Below, piece by piece: positions 41,528 to 49,992 of a stretch of DNA of 64,000 nt. Origin of the DNA: Pseudanabaenaceae cyanobacterium SKYG29. GTDB lineage: Bacteria; Cyanobacteriota; Cyanobacteriia; Pseudanabaenales; Pseudanabaenaceae. Where the stretch lies: contig JANWWT010000001.1 of NCBI GenBank assembly GCA_025055675.1, positions 62,001 to 126,000 on the forward strand. The letters run 5' to 3'. Each line of letters opens with the position of its first letter. The stretch's first letter is position 1. The translations under genes were made by a program, and so were the position numbers. The notes under the pieces are model-generated. The model had not been told where the DNA came from, ran no database searches, and saw only the letters and a program-made list of their open reading frames with translations.

Positions 41528-42892
41528 TTGGCTAAGGTAAAATATCGTTACGTCTGTAATGAATGCGGCGGCGAATTTCTCCAGATGTTTGGTCGCTGTC
41601 CTGATTGCGGTGCTTGGAATTCTCTACAAGAAGTAAAGTTGACTGCCAAAACCAGATTGGACTTGCCCGGGGAAACAATCTACCCCCAAACAGCTCTGTC
41701 TCTGGCTGAAATTAATCACTCTGCCCACCAGAGATTGACTTCTGGGTACGGGGAACTCGATCGGGTTTTAGGCGGTGGTTTAGTGCCTGGTTCCTTGGTT
41801 TTAATTGGGGGTGAGCCTGGGATTGGCAAAAGTACGCTTTTATTGGCAGTTGCGGCTAAATTAGCACGGGCACAAACTGTCCTCTATGTCTGTGCTGAAG
41901 AATCAGTACAACAGGTCAAAATGCGGGCGCAGCGCCTTGGTATCAACGAAGAGGAAACGACACAGCTGTATCTTTTGCCCGAAATTGATTTAGATGTGAT
42001 TCTGCGGGAATTACAGACTTTACGCCCTGGTATTGTCATTATTGATAGCATTCAATCTCTCTACCTCAGTTCCCTTAGTTCTGCTCCTGGCTCTGTTGCC
42101 CAAGTGCGGGAATGTACGGCAGTCCTGATGCGCTTTGCTAAGAAAGAAAATAGCACTTTGCTCATAGTTGGTCACGTTACTAAGGAGGGTACATTGGCAG
42201 GTCCCAAGGTATTAGAACATTTAGTGGATACAGTGCTTTATTTTGAAGGGGATAGGTTTGCTAGCTATCGGTTACTGCGAGCGGTGAAAAATCGGTTTGG
42301 TGCTACCCAAGAAGTGGGCATTTTGGAGATGCTTGACCAGGGTCTGGCAGAGGTGAGTAATCCCTCAGCTTTGTTTTTGGGTAACCGAGAACAGCCTGCT
42401 CCTGGGACAGCCACGATCGTGTCCTGCGAAGGTAGCCGCCCCCTGGTAGTAGAGCTGCAGGCATTGGTTAGTCCCACTAGCTATGCTTCTCCCCGCCGTA
42501 CTGCCACGGGCATTGAAACTAATCGCTTTCTACAGATTTTGGCAGTTTTAGAAAAGCGCCTGGGTATTCCCCTCTCTAAGTTAGATGCCTACGTTGCCTC
42601 GGCCGGAGGTTTGTCTGTCAGTGAACCCGCTGTCGACTTGGGGGTAGCCATTGCTGTTGCTGCCAGTTTCAAAGACCGCATTGTTGACCCTGCCACTGTA
42701 TTTATTGGCGAAGTGGGGTTAGGGGGACAAATTCGGGCTGTCTCCCAGTTAGAGGCTCGTCTGCGGGAGGCTGCTAAATTAGGGTTTCAGCGGGCAGTCA
42801 TCCCTAAAACTAACCTGGGACTGGATTACGGTCTAAAGATTGTACCAGTCGCCAGTGTGAAGGAGGCGATCTTGGCGATGCCAACTAGTTGA
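41528..42892 (+). CDS. radA: DNA repair protein RadA
   Basis: This 454-residue RecA-like ATPase drives branch migration in recombination. It has a C4 zinc finger (Cys10, 13, 24, 27), Walker A GGEPGIGKST, the RadA-specific KNRFG motif (AVKNRFGATQE) and a C-terminal Lon-protease-like domain without the catalytic pair. The start codon is TTG. No ATG gives the family-typical YVCNECGG beginning at the right distance. The 3' end overlaps a minus-strand small gene by 60 bases. TTGGAG with TTAGAT at 17 bases spacing upstream is a possible promoter. Confidence 0.95.
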   Translation: MAKVKYRYVCNECGGEFLQMFGRCPDCGAWNSLQEVKLTAKTRLDLPGETIYPQTALSLAEINHSAHQRLTSGYGELDRVLGGGLVPGSLVLIGGEPGIGKSTLLLAVAAKLARAQTVLYVCAEESVQQVKMRAQRLGINEEETTQLYLLPEIDLDVILRELQTLRPGIVIIDSIQSLYLSSLSSAPGSVAQVRECTAVLMRFAKKENSTLLIVGHVTKEGTLAGPKVLEHLVDTVLYFEGDRFASYRLLRAVKNRFGATQEVGILEMLDQGLAEVSNPSALFLGNREQPAPGTATIVSCEGSRPLVVELQALVSPTSYASPRRTATGIETNRFLQILAVLEKRLGIPLSKLDAYVASAGGLSVSEPAVDLGVAIAVAASFKDRIVDPATVFIGEVGLGGQIRAVSQLEARLREAAKLGFQRAVIPKTNLGLDYGLKIVPVASVKEAILAMPTS

Positions 42893-43135
42893 ACATTCGT
42901 TCAAAGACCAGCGGTGGGTAGTGGGGATTCTCTCCTGGGCACAGTTCGCCTCAAATTGCTTCTGCAAGGAAAGAGCTTTGCGCAACATGATGATAATGTT
43001 TTGGATCTGTTCCCGTGCGGCTATATCTTTGGAGGGAAGAGCAGAGAGAGTCTTTCTTTCTAGCAGTTGCAGTAGTAGTTCATAGTGAATGGGGGATGGT
43101 AAAGGTATAGCGGTTCTGACAGCTGGTTTTTCCAT
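42833..43135 (-). CDS. Small conserved cyanobacterial protein (possibly DUF5340)
   Basis: This 100-residue protein has the core LPSPIHYELLLQLLERKT...LRKALSLQKQFE, which resembles a small cyanobacterial family I recall as DUF5340; no search was run. The last 20 residues are encoded on the strand opposite the end of radA and may be a local extension. No membrane segment or motif is seen. It fills the space between radA and ubiA, which supports it being real. Confidence 0.65.
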   Translation of the reverse strand: MEKPAVRTAIPLPSPIHYELLLQLLERKTLSALPSKDIAAREQIQNIIIMLRKALSLQKQFEANCAQERIPTTHRWSLNECSTSWHRQDRLLHTGDWYNL

Positions 43136-43241
43136 GGATGTAACTACAAACTAACCGATTTTTTAGTCCCTAGTTAGTCTAAATAGTAGAGCAGAATTAT
43201 ATTAATGATAAGGCGAAATTTTGATTTTTATCGCAAACTTT

Positions 43242-44114
43242 ATGACAACTTTGCCTCTGAGCTTACGAATTATTTATCTTTTGCGCTGGCACAAGCCTGC
43301 TGGTAGATTGATCCTCATGCTTCCTGCTCTGTGGTCTCTAGTTGTAGCCTGTTACCAACAGCAAATTCTGCCCCCCTTAGATTTGACTGTGGTGATTGTG
43401 GCGGGGAGCTTAGCCACTAGTGCTATGGGCTGTGTGATTAATGACCTATGGGACCGTGACATCGATCGGGAGGTAGAACGCACAAAAAATCGGCCCCTAG
43501 CTAGCAAATCTCTCTCTATTACTGTCGGGCTGGTGGTGCTGGCGGTAGCGGCTGTTTGTGCCTTGGTGTTAGCAACCTATCTCCAGCCCCTTAGTTTTGC
43601 CCTGTGTCTGTTGGCTGTACCTGTGATTGTGATCTATCCTCTGTGCAAGCGCTTCTTTGCTGTGCCCCAGTTGGTTCTATCCCTGGCTTGGGGCTTTGCT
43701 GTGTTGATCCCCTGGACAGCTGTCACTGGGGGTTTGGATGGCAATTGTTGGTTACTGTGGGCAGCAACCCTAGCTTGGACAATGGGATTTGATACAGTCT
43801 ATGCTCTCAGCGATCGGGAAGACGACCGCCGCTTGGGCATCAATTCCAGTGCTTTGTTTTTTGGGGAGCACACCCCTGAGGCAGTGGGTGGGTTCTACCT
43901 AGTCACTGCTGTGTGCCTGGCTGCCTTGGGCGTGAATATGCACCTGTCGGCTCCCTACTTCTACGGCGTGGGACTGGCAACGATTGGCTGGCTCACTCAC
44001 TGGTGGCGACTCAGGCGGGAGAGCGAGCCTTCTCTCTACCCTGCACTATTTAATCAAAATGTAAGTATTGGCTTTGTTGTACTTGGGGGGATGGTTCTAG
44101 CTACCCTTACCTAG
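43242..44114 (+). CDS. ubiA: UbiA-type prenyltransferase (4-hydroxybenzoate, plastoquinone pathway)
   Basis: This 290-residue membrane enzyme attaches a polyprenyl chain to 4-hydroxybenzoate. In cyanobacteria the homologue feeds plastoquinone synthesis. The two Asp-rich diphosphate sites are NDLWDRDID and DREDDRRLGI, and about eight or nine membrane helices are present. I start it at the ATG at 43242 (MTTLPLSLRIIYLLRWHKP). A TTG 21 bases earlier is less likely. Confidence 0.92.
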   Translation: MTTLPLSLRIIYLLRWHKPAGRLILMLPALWSLVVACYQQQILPPLDLTVVIVAGSLATSAMGCVINDLWDRDIDREVERTKNRPLASKSLSITVGLVVLAVAAVCALVLATYLQPLSFALCLLAVPVIVIYPLCKRFFAVPQLVLSLAWGFAVLIPWTAVTGGLDGNCWLLWAATLAWTMGFDTVYALSDREDDRRLGINSSALFFGEHTPEAVGGFYLVTAVCLAALGVNMHLSAPYFYGVGLATIGWLTHWWRLRRESEPSLYPALFNQNVSIGFVVLGGMVLATLT

Positions 44115-44143
44115 ATAACCGTAACTATACCTAGAGCAATTTT

Positions 44144-44159
44144 TGCTATGATGGCGGGG
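44144..44159 (+). promoter_or_regulatory. Extended -10 promoter of cp12
   Basis: TGC-TATGAT (44144-44152) is an extended -10 element. A transcript from about 44159 would carry AGGAAGG (44168-44174) as ribosome-binding site before the cp12 ATG. No good -35 box is seen, as is common with extended -10 promoters. Confidence 0.5.
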
Positions 44160-44176
44160 GTGAGTTCAGGAAGGTT

Positions 44177-44398
44177 ATGAGCGATATTCACGACAGGATA
44201 CAGGAAGAACTAGAGAACGCCCGCAAAGTATGCGAGACCAGTGGGATTGGTTCTAAGGAGTGTGCTGCTGCCTATGATGCCCTTGAGGAAGTACAGGCAG
44301 AAGCTGCCCACCAACGGGAGCAACCGGGAAAGACTTCCTTAGAACGGTACTGCGATGAAAATCCCGATGCCGTAGAATGCCGTGTTTATGAGGAGTAG
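44177..44398 (+). CDS. cp12: Calvin cycle protein CP12
   Basis: This 73-residue, largely disordered protein links GAPDH and phosphoribulokinase into an inactive complex in the dark under thioredoxin control. Both cysteine pairs are present (Cys19/Cys29 and Cys59/Cys68), as are the AAAYDALEEVQAEAAHQ core and the C-terminal YCDENPDAVECRVY that plugs the GAPDH active site. Length is standard. It abuts the convergent clpS with no base between the two stops. Confidence 0.96.
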   Translation: MSDIHDRIQEELENARKVCETSGIGSKECAAAYDALEEVQAEAAHQREQPGKTSLERYCDENPDAVECRVYEE

Positions 44399-44692
44399 TT
44401 AAGCTGGCTCCAGGGGTGCCATAGTCAAATCTGCCCGCTTTAATTGGGCGTGATATAACTCGGCTTGCTCCTGGGGTCCCACCCACACGACGGCTAAGCC
44501 TTCGTAATGTACTTGATTAGTTAGTTCCCAAGCACGGCTCTCTGTCATACCAGGGATGTATTTCATTAGGGTTTTAGCGACGTGCTCAAAGGTATTAAAG
44601 TCATCATTGAGAACAATTACCTTGTAGTGGGGGTAATGCTTAGAAGTTGTGCGGGGGGCTGGCTGTACTCGCTCGATCGTTTCTGTAGGCAT
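44399..44692 (-). CDS. clpS: ATP-dependent Clp protease adaptor ClpS
   Basis: This 97-residue adaptor hands N-end-rule substrates to ClpC/ClpA. The signature YKVIVLNDDFNTFEHV and the helix HVAKTLMKYIPGM form the binding pocket. Tyr/Phe/Leu N-degron recognition is expected from the conserved NDD and the His in NQVHYEG. Cyanobacteria usually have two ClpS forms; I cannot tell which one this is. Confidence 0.95.
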   Translation of the reverse strand: MPTETIERVQPAPRTTSKHYPHYKVIVLNDDFNTFEHVAKTLMKYIPGMTESRAWELTNQVHYEGLAVVWVGPQEQAELYHAQLKRADLTMAPLEPA

Positions 44693-44761
44693 CTTTTACC
44701 TCCCTTGGTTCGGTTGACTGTCTACAATTTTATATTAGTTTAATTTTTGCAGGGGGGAGAG

Positions 44762-45334
44762 GTGCTACTGCGGGGGGTCAATCTGTTTTTAGTGGGGATG
44801 ATGGGGTCAGGGAAGTCCACGGTGGGGAAACTGTTAGCGCCACAACTCCGCTACCGCTTTGTCGATACAGACAGTTTGATTGAAGCCTATGCTCAGAAGA
44901 GTATTTCTGCTATTTTTCAATCCCAGGGCGAAGCCTATTTCCGCGAATTGGAGAGTCAAGTCCTACAGGAAGTGTGTGCCCATTCCCGCCTAGTGGTGGC
45001 AACGGGGGGAGGCATAGTTATGTCCGATCGCAACTGGTCTTATCTGCATCACGGTGTGGTGGTTTGGCTGGATGTCCCTGTAGAAGAACTCTGGCAACGT
45101 CTGTCCCATTCTGCTGTCCCCCGACCACTGCTGCACACCCCTGACCCCCAGGCTACTTTGCAAACTATTTGGCAGCAACGCCGCCACCGCTACGCCCAAG
45201 CTGATGTCCATGTCACCGCCACAGGTGACCCTAAAACCGTTGCCCAGGCAGTAATTAGGGCTGTGATCGATCGGATAACGCCCGCCAACCAATATCGCGG
45301 CGATAATACATCCCGTCAAAATGGATGCCACTGA
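44762..45334 (+). CDS. aroK: Shikimate kinase
   Basis: This 190-residue kinase phosphorylates shikimate on the way to chorismate. Walker A is GMMGSGKST, Asp in DTDSLIE and the GGG of ATGGGIV bind shikimate, and the lid has RPLL. The start is uncertain. A GTG at 44762 is preceded by a G-rich AGGGGGGAG, but the spacing is tight. A TTG at 44747 is the alternative. Its last 80 bases overlap purD, and its C-terminal tail (about 25 residues) is longer than usual because of that. Confidence 0.92.
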   Translation: MLLRGVNLFLVGMMGSGKSTVGKLLAPQLRYRFVDTDSLIEAYAQKSISAIFQSQGEAYFRELESQVLQEVCAHSRLVVATGGGIVMSDRNWSYLHHGVVVWLDVPVEELWQRLSHSAVPRPLLHTPDPQATLQTIWQQRRHRYAQADVHVTATGDPKTVAQAVIRAVIDRITPANQYRGDNTSRQNGCH

Positions 45335-46532
45335 TCCCTCGGTAGACTTTAGTTAAGGCTGCTGGCAAATCCTCCCCTACCGCTGTGACATTTAACACCC
45401 TGCCCCCGCTGGTGTAGAACTGACCATCCTTGCGCTTTGTGCCCGCGTGAAATACCCAAACATCCCCCGGGACATTCTCTAACCCTGTAATCAAACGATC
45501 GGTGATGGGATTGTCGGGATAACCTTCACTAGCTAAAACTACTGTGGCGCAGTAACCCGCTTGCCATTGCAGGGGCGGAAATTGTCCTAACCGTCCTTCC
45601 TGGCAGGCTAGTAGGAGAGATTCCAAGGGTGTTTCCAATAAAGGTAGAATTACCTGGGCTTCCGGGTCGCCCAAACGGCAGTTGAACTCGATCACGTAAG
45701 GGTCGCCTCCAGGAGTAATCATCAAACCAGCATACAAAAAACCCCTATAGGTAATTCCCCTAGCGCGCAGTTGGCTTAGAGTTGGGGCTAGGATTGTCTT
45801 CTGCACCCGTTCTAGTAGAGGGGCAGTCAGAACCGGCGCAGGCGCGTAAGCTCCCATTCCCCCTGTGTTTGGTCCGCTGTCTCCTTCCCCTAGACGCTTG
45901 TGGTCTTGGGCTGCCACCAGGGGGCGTATTACCTCTCCATCTGTTACCCCAATCACTGAAACCTCTTCTCCAGCAAGGAATTCCTCGATTACCACTGGTT
46001 CCTGGGGGCGTTGCTCAAATAGGCGCTGAATTGCAGCTATGCCGCTATCTATGTCCCGCACGATCGTTACCCCTTTGCCCGCTGCTAACCCATCCGCCTT
46101 GATCACCGTGGGAAAGGAGCATTCCCGTAGATAAGCTAGAGCAGTTTCCCGATCGGAGCAGACTTGGTAGGGGGCAGTGGGTACATTAGCTGCTTGCATT
46201 AAGTCCTTTGCCCAGGATTTACTAGCTTCAATTTGAGCAGCCAGGCGACTCGGTCCAAAAATCGGTAGATTTGCTTCCTGAAAGTAGTCAACAATTCCCT
46301 GCGCTAGGGGTACTTCTGGTCCCACTACTGTTAGAGCCACCCCCTGTACCTCAGCCAGACGGCGCATACCGGCGAAATCATCCAGCAGCAGGGGAACATT
46401 GATGCATCCTTCCAGCGTAGCTGTCCCCCCGTTGCCAGGAATACATATTACCTGCTTGACCCGCTCGGAACGGAGAAATTTCCAGGCTAACGCATGCTCC
46501 CTGCCGCCATTGCCAACGACCAGAATTTTCAA
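45255..46532 (-). CDS. purD: Phosphoribosylamine-glycine ligase
   Basis: This 425-residue ATP-grasp enzyme makes glycinamide ribonucleotide in purine synthesis. It begins MKILVVGNGGREHALAWK, contains the ATP-grasp segments KADGLAAGKGV and VVIEEFLAGEEVSV, and ends with the GARS-C domain. The gene diverges from fmt and overlaps aroK by 80 bases at the 3' end. Confidence 0.96.
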   Translation of the reverse strand: MKILVVGNGGREHALAWKFLRSERVKQVICIPGNGGTATLEGCINVPLLLDDFAGMRRLAEVQGVALTVVGPEVPLAQGIVDYFQEANLPIFGPSRLAAQIEASKSWAKDLMQAANVPTAPYQVCSDRETALAYLRECSFPTVIKADGLAAGKGVTIVRDIDSGIAAIQRLFEQRPQEPVVIEEFLAGEEVSVIGVTDGEVIRPLVAAQDHKRLGEGDSGPNTGGMGAYAPAPVLTAPLLERVQKTILAPTLSQLRARGITYRGFLYAGLMITPGGDPYVIEFNCRLGDPEAQVILPLLETPLESLLLACQEGRLGQFPPLQWQAGYCATVVLASEGYPDNPITDRLITGLENVPGDVWVFHAGTKRKDGQFYTSGGRVLNVTAVGEDLPAALTKVYRGISGIHFDGMYYRRDIGWRALSDRSQP

Positions 46533-46594
46533 GCCAACTCCTCAGACCGTTGCGGCTCATTATATCGTGATAAATTATGGCAATACAAGGAACT

Positions 46595-47524
46595 ATGCGT
46601 CTTGTCTTTTTCGGTACGCCCGATTTTGCCGTACCTTCGCTGCAATACTTAATCGATCGGGCAAACTATGAGGTGGTGGGAGTGGTTACACAACCTGATA
46701 CGCGGCGGGGGCGGGGCAATGAGGTTAGTCCCTCTCCCGTGAAGGAGGTGGCTCGGCGCTATGGATTGCCGGTGTGGCAACCCCAGAAATTGCGTCACGA
46801 TCGGGAGCTATGGGCAACCCTAAACCAACTGGAACCAGACTTCTTTGTTGTGGTTGCCTATGGTCAGATTCTGCCCCAGGCAGTGCTGGACATACCCCGA
46901 TCGGGTTGTATCAATGTCCATGGCTCCCTGTTGCCCAAGTATCGGGGGGCAGCTCCCATTCAGTGGGCGTTAGTGCGGGGAGAAACCAGGACAGGGGTAA
47001 CCACAATGCTGATGGATGCAGGGATTGACACAGGGGCTATGCTCTTAAGGGCTGAAATCCCCATACTGCCAGAGGATAATTACGCTACCCTCTCCCACAA
47101 ATTAGCCCACCTGGGGGCAGAGTTACTGGGACAGACCCTCGACCAGTTCCACCAGATTACCCCCGTTCCCCAGGATGATAGCCTTGCCTCCTACGCGCCC
47201 CTCATCAGCAAAAGTGACTTAGAACTGCACTGGGATAGACCAGGGGAAGAACTGTGGGGTAAAATTCGCGGCTTTTATCCTGACTGTTTTACCAACTGGC
47301 GTGGGCAAAAATTGAAAATATTGGCAGCTTCCCTGCACCATGCCCACTATGAGGGCGCACCAGGCACGATCGTAGACACTGTTAAATCCATCGGCTTTGT
47401 CATCCAGACTGGGACAATCCCCCTTTTAATTCAACAGGTGCAACCCCCAGGGAAAAGGGTGCAAACGGGGTGGGAGTTTTATGCAGGTGCGCTCCAGGGA
47501 AGGATTGGCATGGGTCTATCCTAG
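46595..47524 (+). CDS. fmt: Methionyl-tRNA formyltransferase
   Basis: This 309-residue enzyme formylates initiator Met-tRNA with 10-formyl-THF. HGSLLPKYRGAAPIQW and the catalytic Asn/His/Asp environment (SCINVHGSLLP-type, D in TGVTTMLMDAGIDTG) are present, followed by the C-terminal OB-like domain. I start it at the ATG at 46595 (MRLVFFGTPDFAVP), with AGGA 4 bases upstream. An in-frame ATG 18 bases earlier adds no family sequence. Confidence 0.95.
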   Translation: MRLVFFGTPDFAVPSLQYLIDRANYEVVGVVTQPDTRRGRGNEVSPSPVKEVARRYGLPVWQPQKLRHDRELWATLNQLEPDFFVVVAYGQILPQAVLDIPRSGCINVHGSLLPKYRGAAPIQWALVRGETRTGVTTMLMDAGIDTGAMLLRAEIPILPEDNYATLSHKLAHLGAELLGQTLDQFHQITPVPQDDSLASYAPLISKSDLELHWDRPGEELWGKIRGFYPDCFTNWRGQKLKILAASLHHAHYEGAPGTIVDTVKSIGFVIQTGTIPLLIQQVQPPGKRVQTGWEFYAGALQGRIGMGLS

Positions 47525-47535
47525 GTTAAATTTTA

Positions 47536-47565
47536 TTGACGACAGGGAAAAAGAGTAGCTATACT
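47536..47565 (+). promoter_or_regulatory. Sigma70-type promoter of the speY-like gene
   Basis: TTGACG (47536-47541) and TATACT (47560-47565) are separated by 18 bases, one of the best promoter matches in the window. Transcription from about 47572 would produce a leader of about 280 bases before the coding region. Confidence 0.65.
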
Positions 47566-47571
47566 TTAGTT

Positions 47572-47854
47572 GTCATTTGTGCCAGGGTTGCTCAAGTTGA
47601 AATATAGGTTTCTACTGTTTGACCTCGATTGGCAGCTTTCCCTCAAGCTGGAAGAACGGCGCAAGAGAAAGCCGGGTCTCTCCTGGGACGAATCCTGTGA
47701 AGGACCCAGTATGAGCCGATCGGTTCGTTAAAGGGAGGGTTACTTAGTCCCCTGAGCCGATCGTAGACAACAGAATTTTACAACTGAATAACTTCAACAC
47801 CACTGGAGTGGATATTTCCGTTTGTTCATTTTTGTATAAAAGGGAGGAATTGCC
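47572..47854 (+). promoter_or_regulatory. Long structured 5' leader, candidate regulatory RNA
   Basis: Several hairpins can form in order: CAGCTT/AAGCTG (47633-47650), CGGC/GCCG (47657-47674), GGGTC/GACCC (47674-47707) with an inner GGA-CGAA-TCC loop, and a 10-bp stem CGATCGGTTC/GAGCCGATCG (47717-47726 with 47754-47763). CCACT/AGTGG (47800-47811) follows, leading into a T-rich stretch before the ribosome-binding site GGGAGG. The 11-base sequence TGAGCCGATCG occurs twice (47712 and 47753) and permits alternative pairing. I could not match it to a riboswitch class I know. Confidence 0.5.
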
Positions 47855-48904
47855 ATGCAAAAATCTGATCTGCTGCGGGAGACCGTACAACACATTGACA
47901 TCAAACAGTTCGATGTTGTCGGTCTAGTGGAAGCCATGTCTCGCACTGCCTTTCAAGCGCGCAATCTCGGTAAGGCTGCCCATATCTACGACGAGATGCT
48001 GCGCGACCAGGACTGTGCCATCATTTTGTGCCTTGCGGGGTCGCTTTTTAGCGCAGGGTTGAAGAAGGTCGTGTATGACATGATCACCCACAACATGGTG
48101 GACATTATTGTCTCCACGGGGGCAAACATTGTCGACCAGGACTTCTTTGAAGCCCTTGGCTCTAAACACTATGTGGGGGATATTTTCGCCGATGATGAGG
48201 TGTTGCGTCAACTCCATATCGATCGTATTTATGACACCTATATCGATGAGGATGAACTGCGGGTCTGCGATATGACGATCGCGGAAATTGCTGCTACCCT
48301 GCCCCCCCGTCCCCACTCGTCGCGGGAATTCATCCATGCCATGGGTGCTTACCTCGATCAACACGCCCGTAACCGTGAATCCGTGGTTTTGGCTGCCTAT
48401 CACCACGATGTGCCCATCTTTGTCCCTGCCTTTAGCGATTGCTCCGCTGGGTTTGGGCTGGTGCATCATCAGTGGTATAGCCCTGAGTCCCACCTAACGA
48501 TCGATTCCGTACGGGATTTCCGCGAGCTGACCCAGTGTAAGTTGGCTTCTCCCCATACGGGGCTGTTTATGATTGGCGGCGGTGTGCCCAAGAATTTTGC
48601 CCAAGATACGGTGGTGGCAGCGGAACTTCTAGGCTTTGACACCGCTATGCACAAGTACGCTATCCAAATTACAGTGGCGGATGAACGGGATGGGGGGCTA
48701 TCAGGTTCCACACTGCGGGAAGCCCATTCCTGGGGCAAGGTGGATATTGTGAGGGAGCAAATGGTTTTCTCCGAAGCGACTCTAGCAATGCCTTTGGTAG
48801 TAGGGTATGCCTACGGCAAACGCAACTGGGTAAATCGTCCTGCCCGTCGTCTGGCGCAAATTTTCCGCTCTTCTATTCCCTCACTGCACCTGACTACGGC
48901 ATAA
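47855..48904 (+). CDS. speY: Deoxyhypusine synthase-family protein (SpeY-like)
   Basis: This 349-residue NAD-fold protein is homologous to eukaryotic/archaeal deoxyhypusine synthase. It keeps the lysine that forms the enzyme-butylimine intermediate in SGSTLREAHSWGK. Bacteria lack eIF5A, so such proteins make other polyamines. Some are named SpeY, for 1,9-bis(guanidino)-5-aza-nonane synthase acting on agmatine, and others act as homospermidine synthase. The product here is not known. GGGAGG precedes the ATG by 8 bases. It has a long structured leader with its own promoter and is followed by argC. Confidence 0.87.
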   Translation: MQKSDLLRETVQHIDIKQFDVVGLVEAMSRTAFQARNLGKAAHIYDEMLRDQDCAIILCLAGSLFSAGLKKVVYDMITHNMVDIIVSTGANIVDQDFFEALGSKHYVGDIFADDEVLRQLHIDRIYDTYIDEDELRVCDMTIAEIAATLPPRPHSSREFIHAMGAYLDQHARNRESVVLAAYHHDVPIFVPAFSDCSAGFGLVHHQWYSPESHLTIDSVRDFRELTQCKLASPHTGLFMIGGGVPKNFAQDTVVAAELLGFDTAMHKYAIQITVADERDGGLSGSTLREAHSWGKVDIVREQMVFSEATLAMPLVVGYAYGKRNWVNRPARRLAQIFRSSIPSLHLTTA

Positions 48905-48960
48905 ATTTTTACCCCTTATTTCCCCTGGGAATGGTAGGCTAACCAAAATATCTTTAGTTT

Positions 48961-49992
48961 ATGGTGAGAGTCGGGATTATCGGGGCTTCAGGGTATGGGG
49001 GTGTACAACTCGTGCGCCTGCTCCTGGAGCATCCAGAGGTGGAAATTACCTACCTAGGGGGTAGTGCCAGTGCGGGGCAGTCTTTTGCCGATATCTATCC
49101 CCACCTGGGCTGGTCTTTACCGATCGAAGATTTGCCTGCACCCCAGATAGCCGATCGGTGTGATGTGGTGTTTCTCTCTTTGCCCAATGGTTTGGCTTGT
49201 CAGCTAGCCCCCCAGTTGTTAGAGTGTGGTTGCAAAGTGCTAGACCTGTCGGCGGACTATCGCTTTCGTGACCTCAGTATCTATACCCAGTGGTATCAGG
49301 GGACAAGGTCAGACCAGGAGTTAGCCCAGGAGGCAGTCTATGGGCTACCTGAACTCTACCGCGGGGAAATTGCCAAGGCCAGGTTAGTAGGTTGTCCTGG
49401 CTGCTATCCCACGGCTAGTCTCCTTGCTCTTTTGCCCCTCCTCAGTCAAGGGTTGATTGACCTGGCATCGATCATAATCGACGCGAAATCGGGGACATCG
49501 GGGGCGGGTAGGCAGGCAAAAACCCATCTATTACTGGCGGAAGCACAGGGTTCCTTGGCAGCCTACGGGGTGACAAATCATCGCCATACGCCAGAGATTG
49601 AACAGATTTGCAGTGCTGTGGCGGGGCAGGCAGTTAGGGTGCAGTTCACTCCCCATTTGATCCCGATGGTACGGGGTATTTTGGCGACGGTGTATGCCCA
49701 ACTGCGGGACCCAGGTTTGGTCAAGGACGACCTGCTGACTATCTACAAGTCCTTTTACCGCCATGCTCCCTGGGTGCGAGTGATCAACGGCTATCCCCAG
49801 ACCAAATGGGCAGCGGGAACTAACTGGTGTTTCCTGGGCATGGAGGTTGATCAGCGCACGGGGAGAGTGATTGTGCTCTCAGCAATTGACAACCTGATGA
49901 AGGGTCAAGCGGGGCAAGGGGTGCAGTGCTTCAACTTGATGCTGGGCTTTGCCGAGACTTTGGGGTTGCCCCAACACGCTTTTTATCCCTAG
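48961..49992 (+). CDS. argC: N-acetyl-gamma-glutamyl-phosphate reductase
   Basis: This 343-residue NADPH-dependent enzyme catalyses the third step of arginine synthesis. [14 protein letters not shown] binds the cofactor, Cys148 in [10 protein letters not shown] is the catalytic cysteine, and the C-terminal domain ends in the typical [12 protein letters not shown]. It lies 56 bases after the speY-like gene. Arginine gives agmatine, a polyamine precursor, so the pair makes metabolic sense. It abuts the convergent HEAT gene with no gap. Confidence 0.96.
   Translation: MVRVGIIGASGYGGVQLVRLLLEHPEVEITYLGGSASAGQSFADIYPHLGWSLPIEDLPAPQIADRCDVVFLSLPNGLACQLAPQLLECGCKVLDLSADYRFRDLSIYTQWYQGTRSDQELAQEAVYGLPELYRGEIAKARLVGCPGCYPTASLLALLPLLSQGLIDLASIIIDAKSGTSGAGRQAKTHLLLAEAQGSLAAYGVTNHRHTPEIEQICSAVAGQAVRVQFTPHLIPMVRGILATVYAQLRDPGLVKDDLLTIYKSFYRHAPWVRVINGYPQTKWAAGTNWCFLGMEVDQRTGRVIVLSAIDNLMKGQAGQGVQCFNLMLGFAETLGLPQHAFYP

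Noticed and set aside
47633-47811. Known riboswitch class in the speY-like leader
   Set aside because: I compared it from memory with ydaO (c-di-AMP), ykkC (guanidine), cobalamin, fluoride and glutamine RNAs. Short stretches such as GGGAGGGTTAC look like ydaO, but the other conserved blocks are missing.
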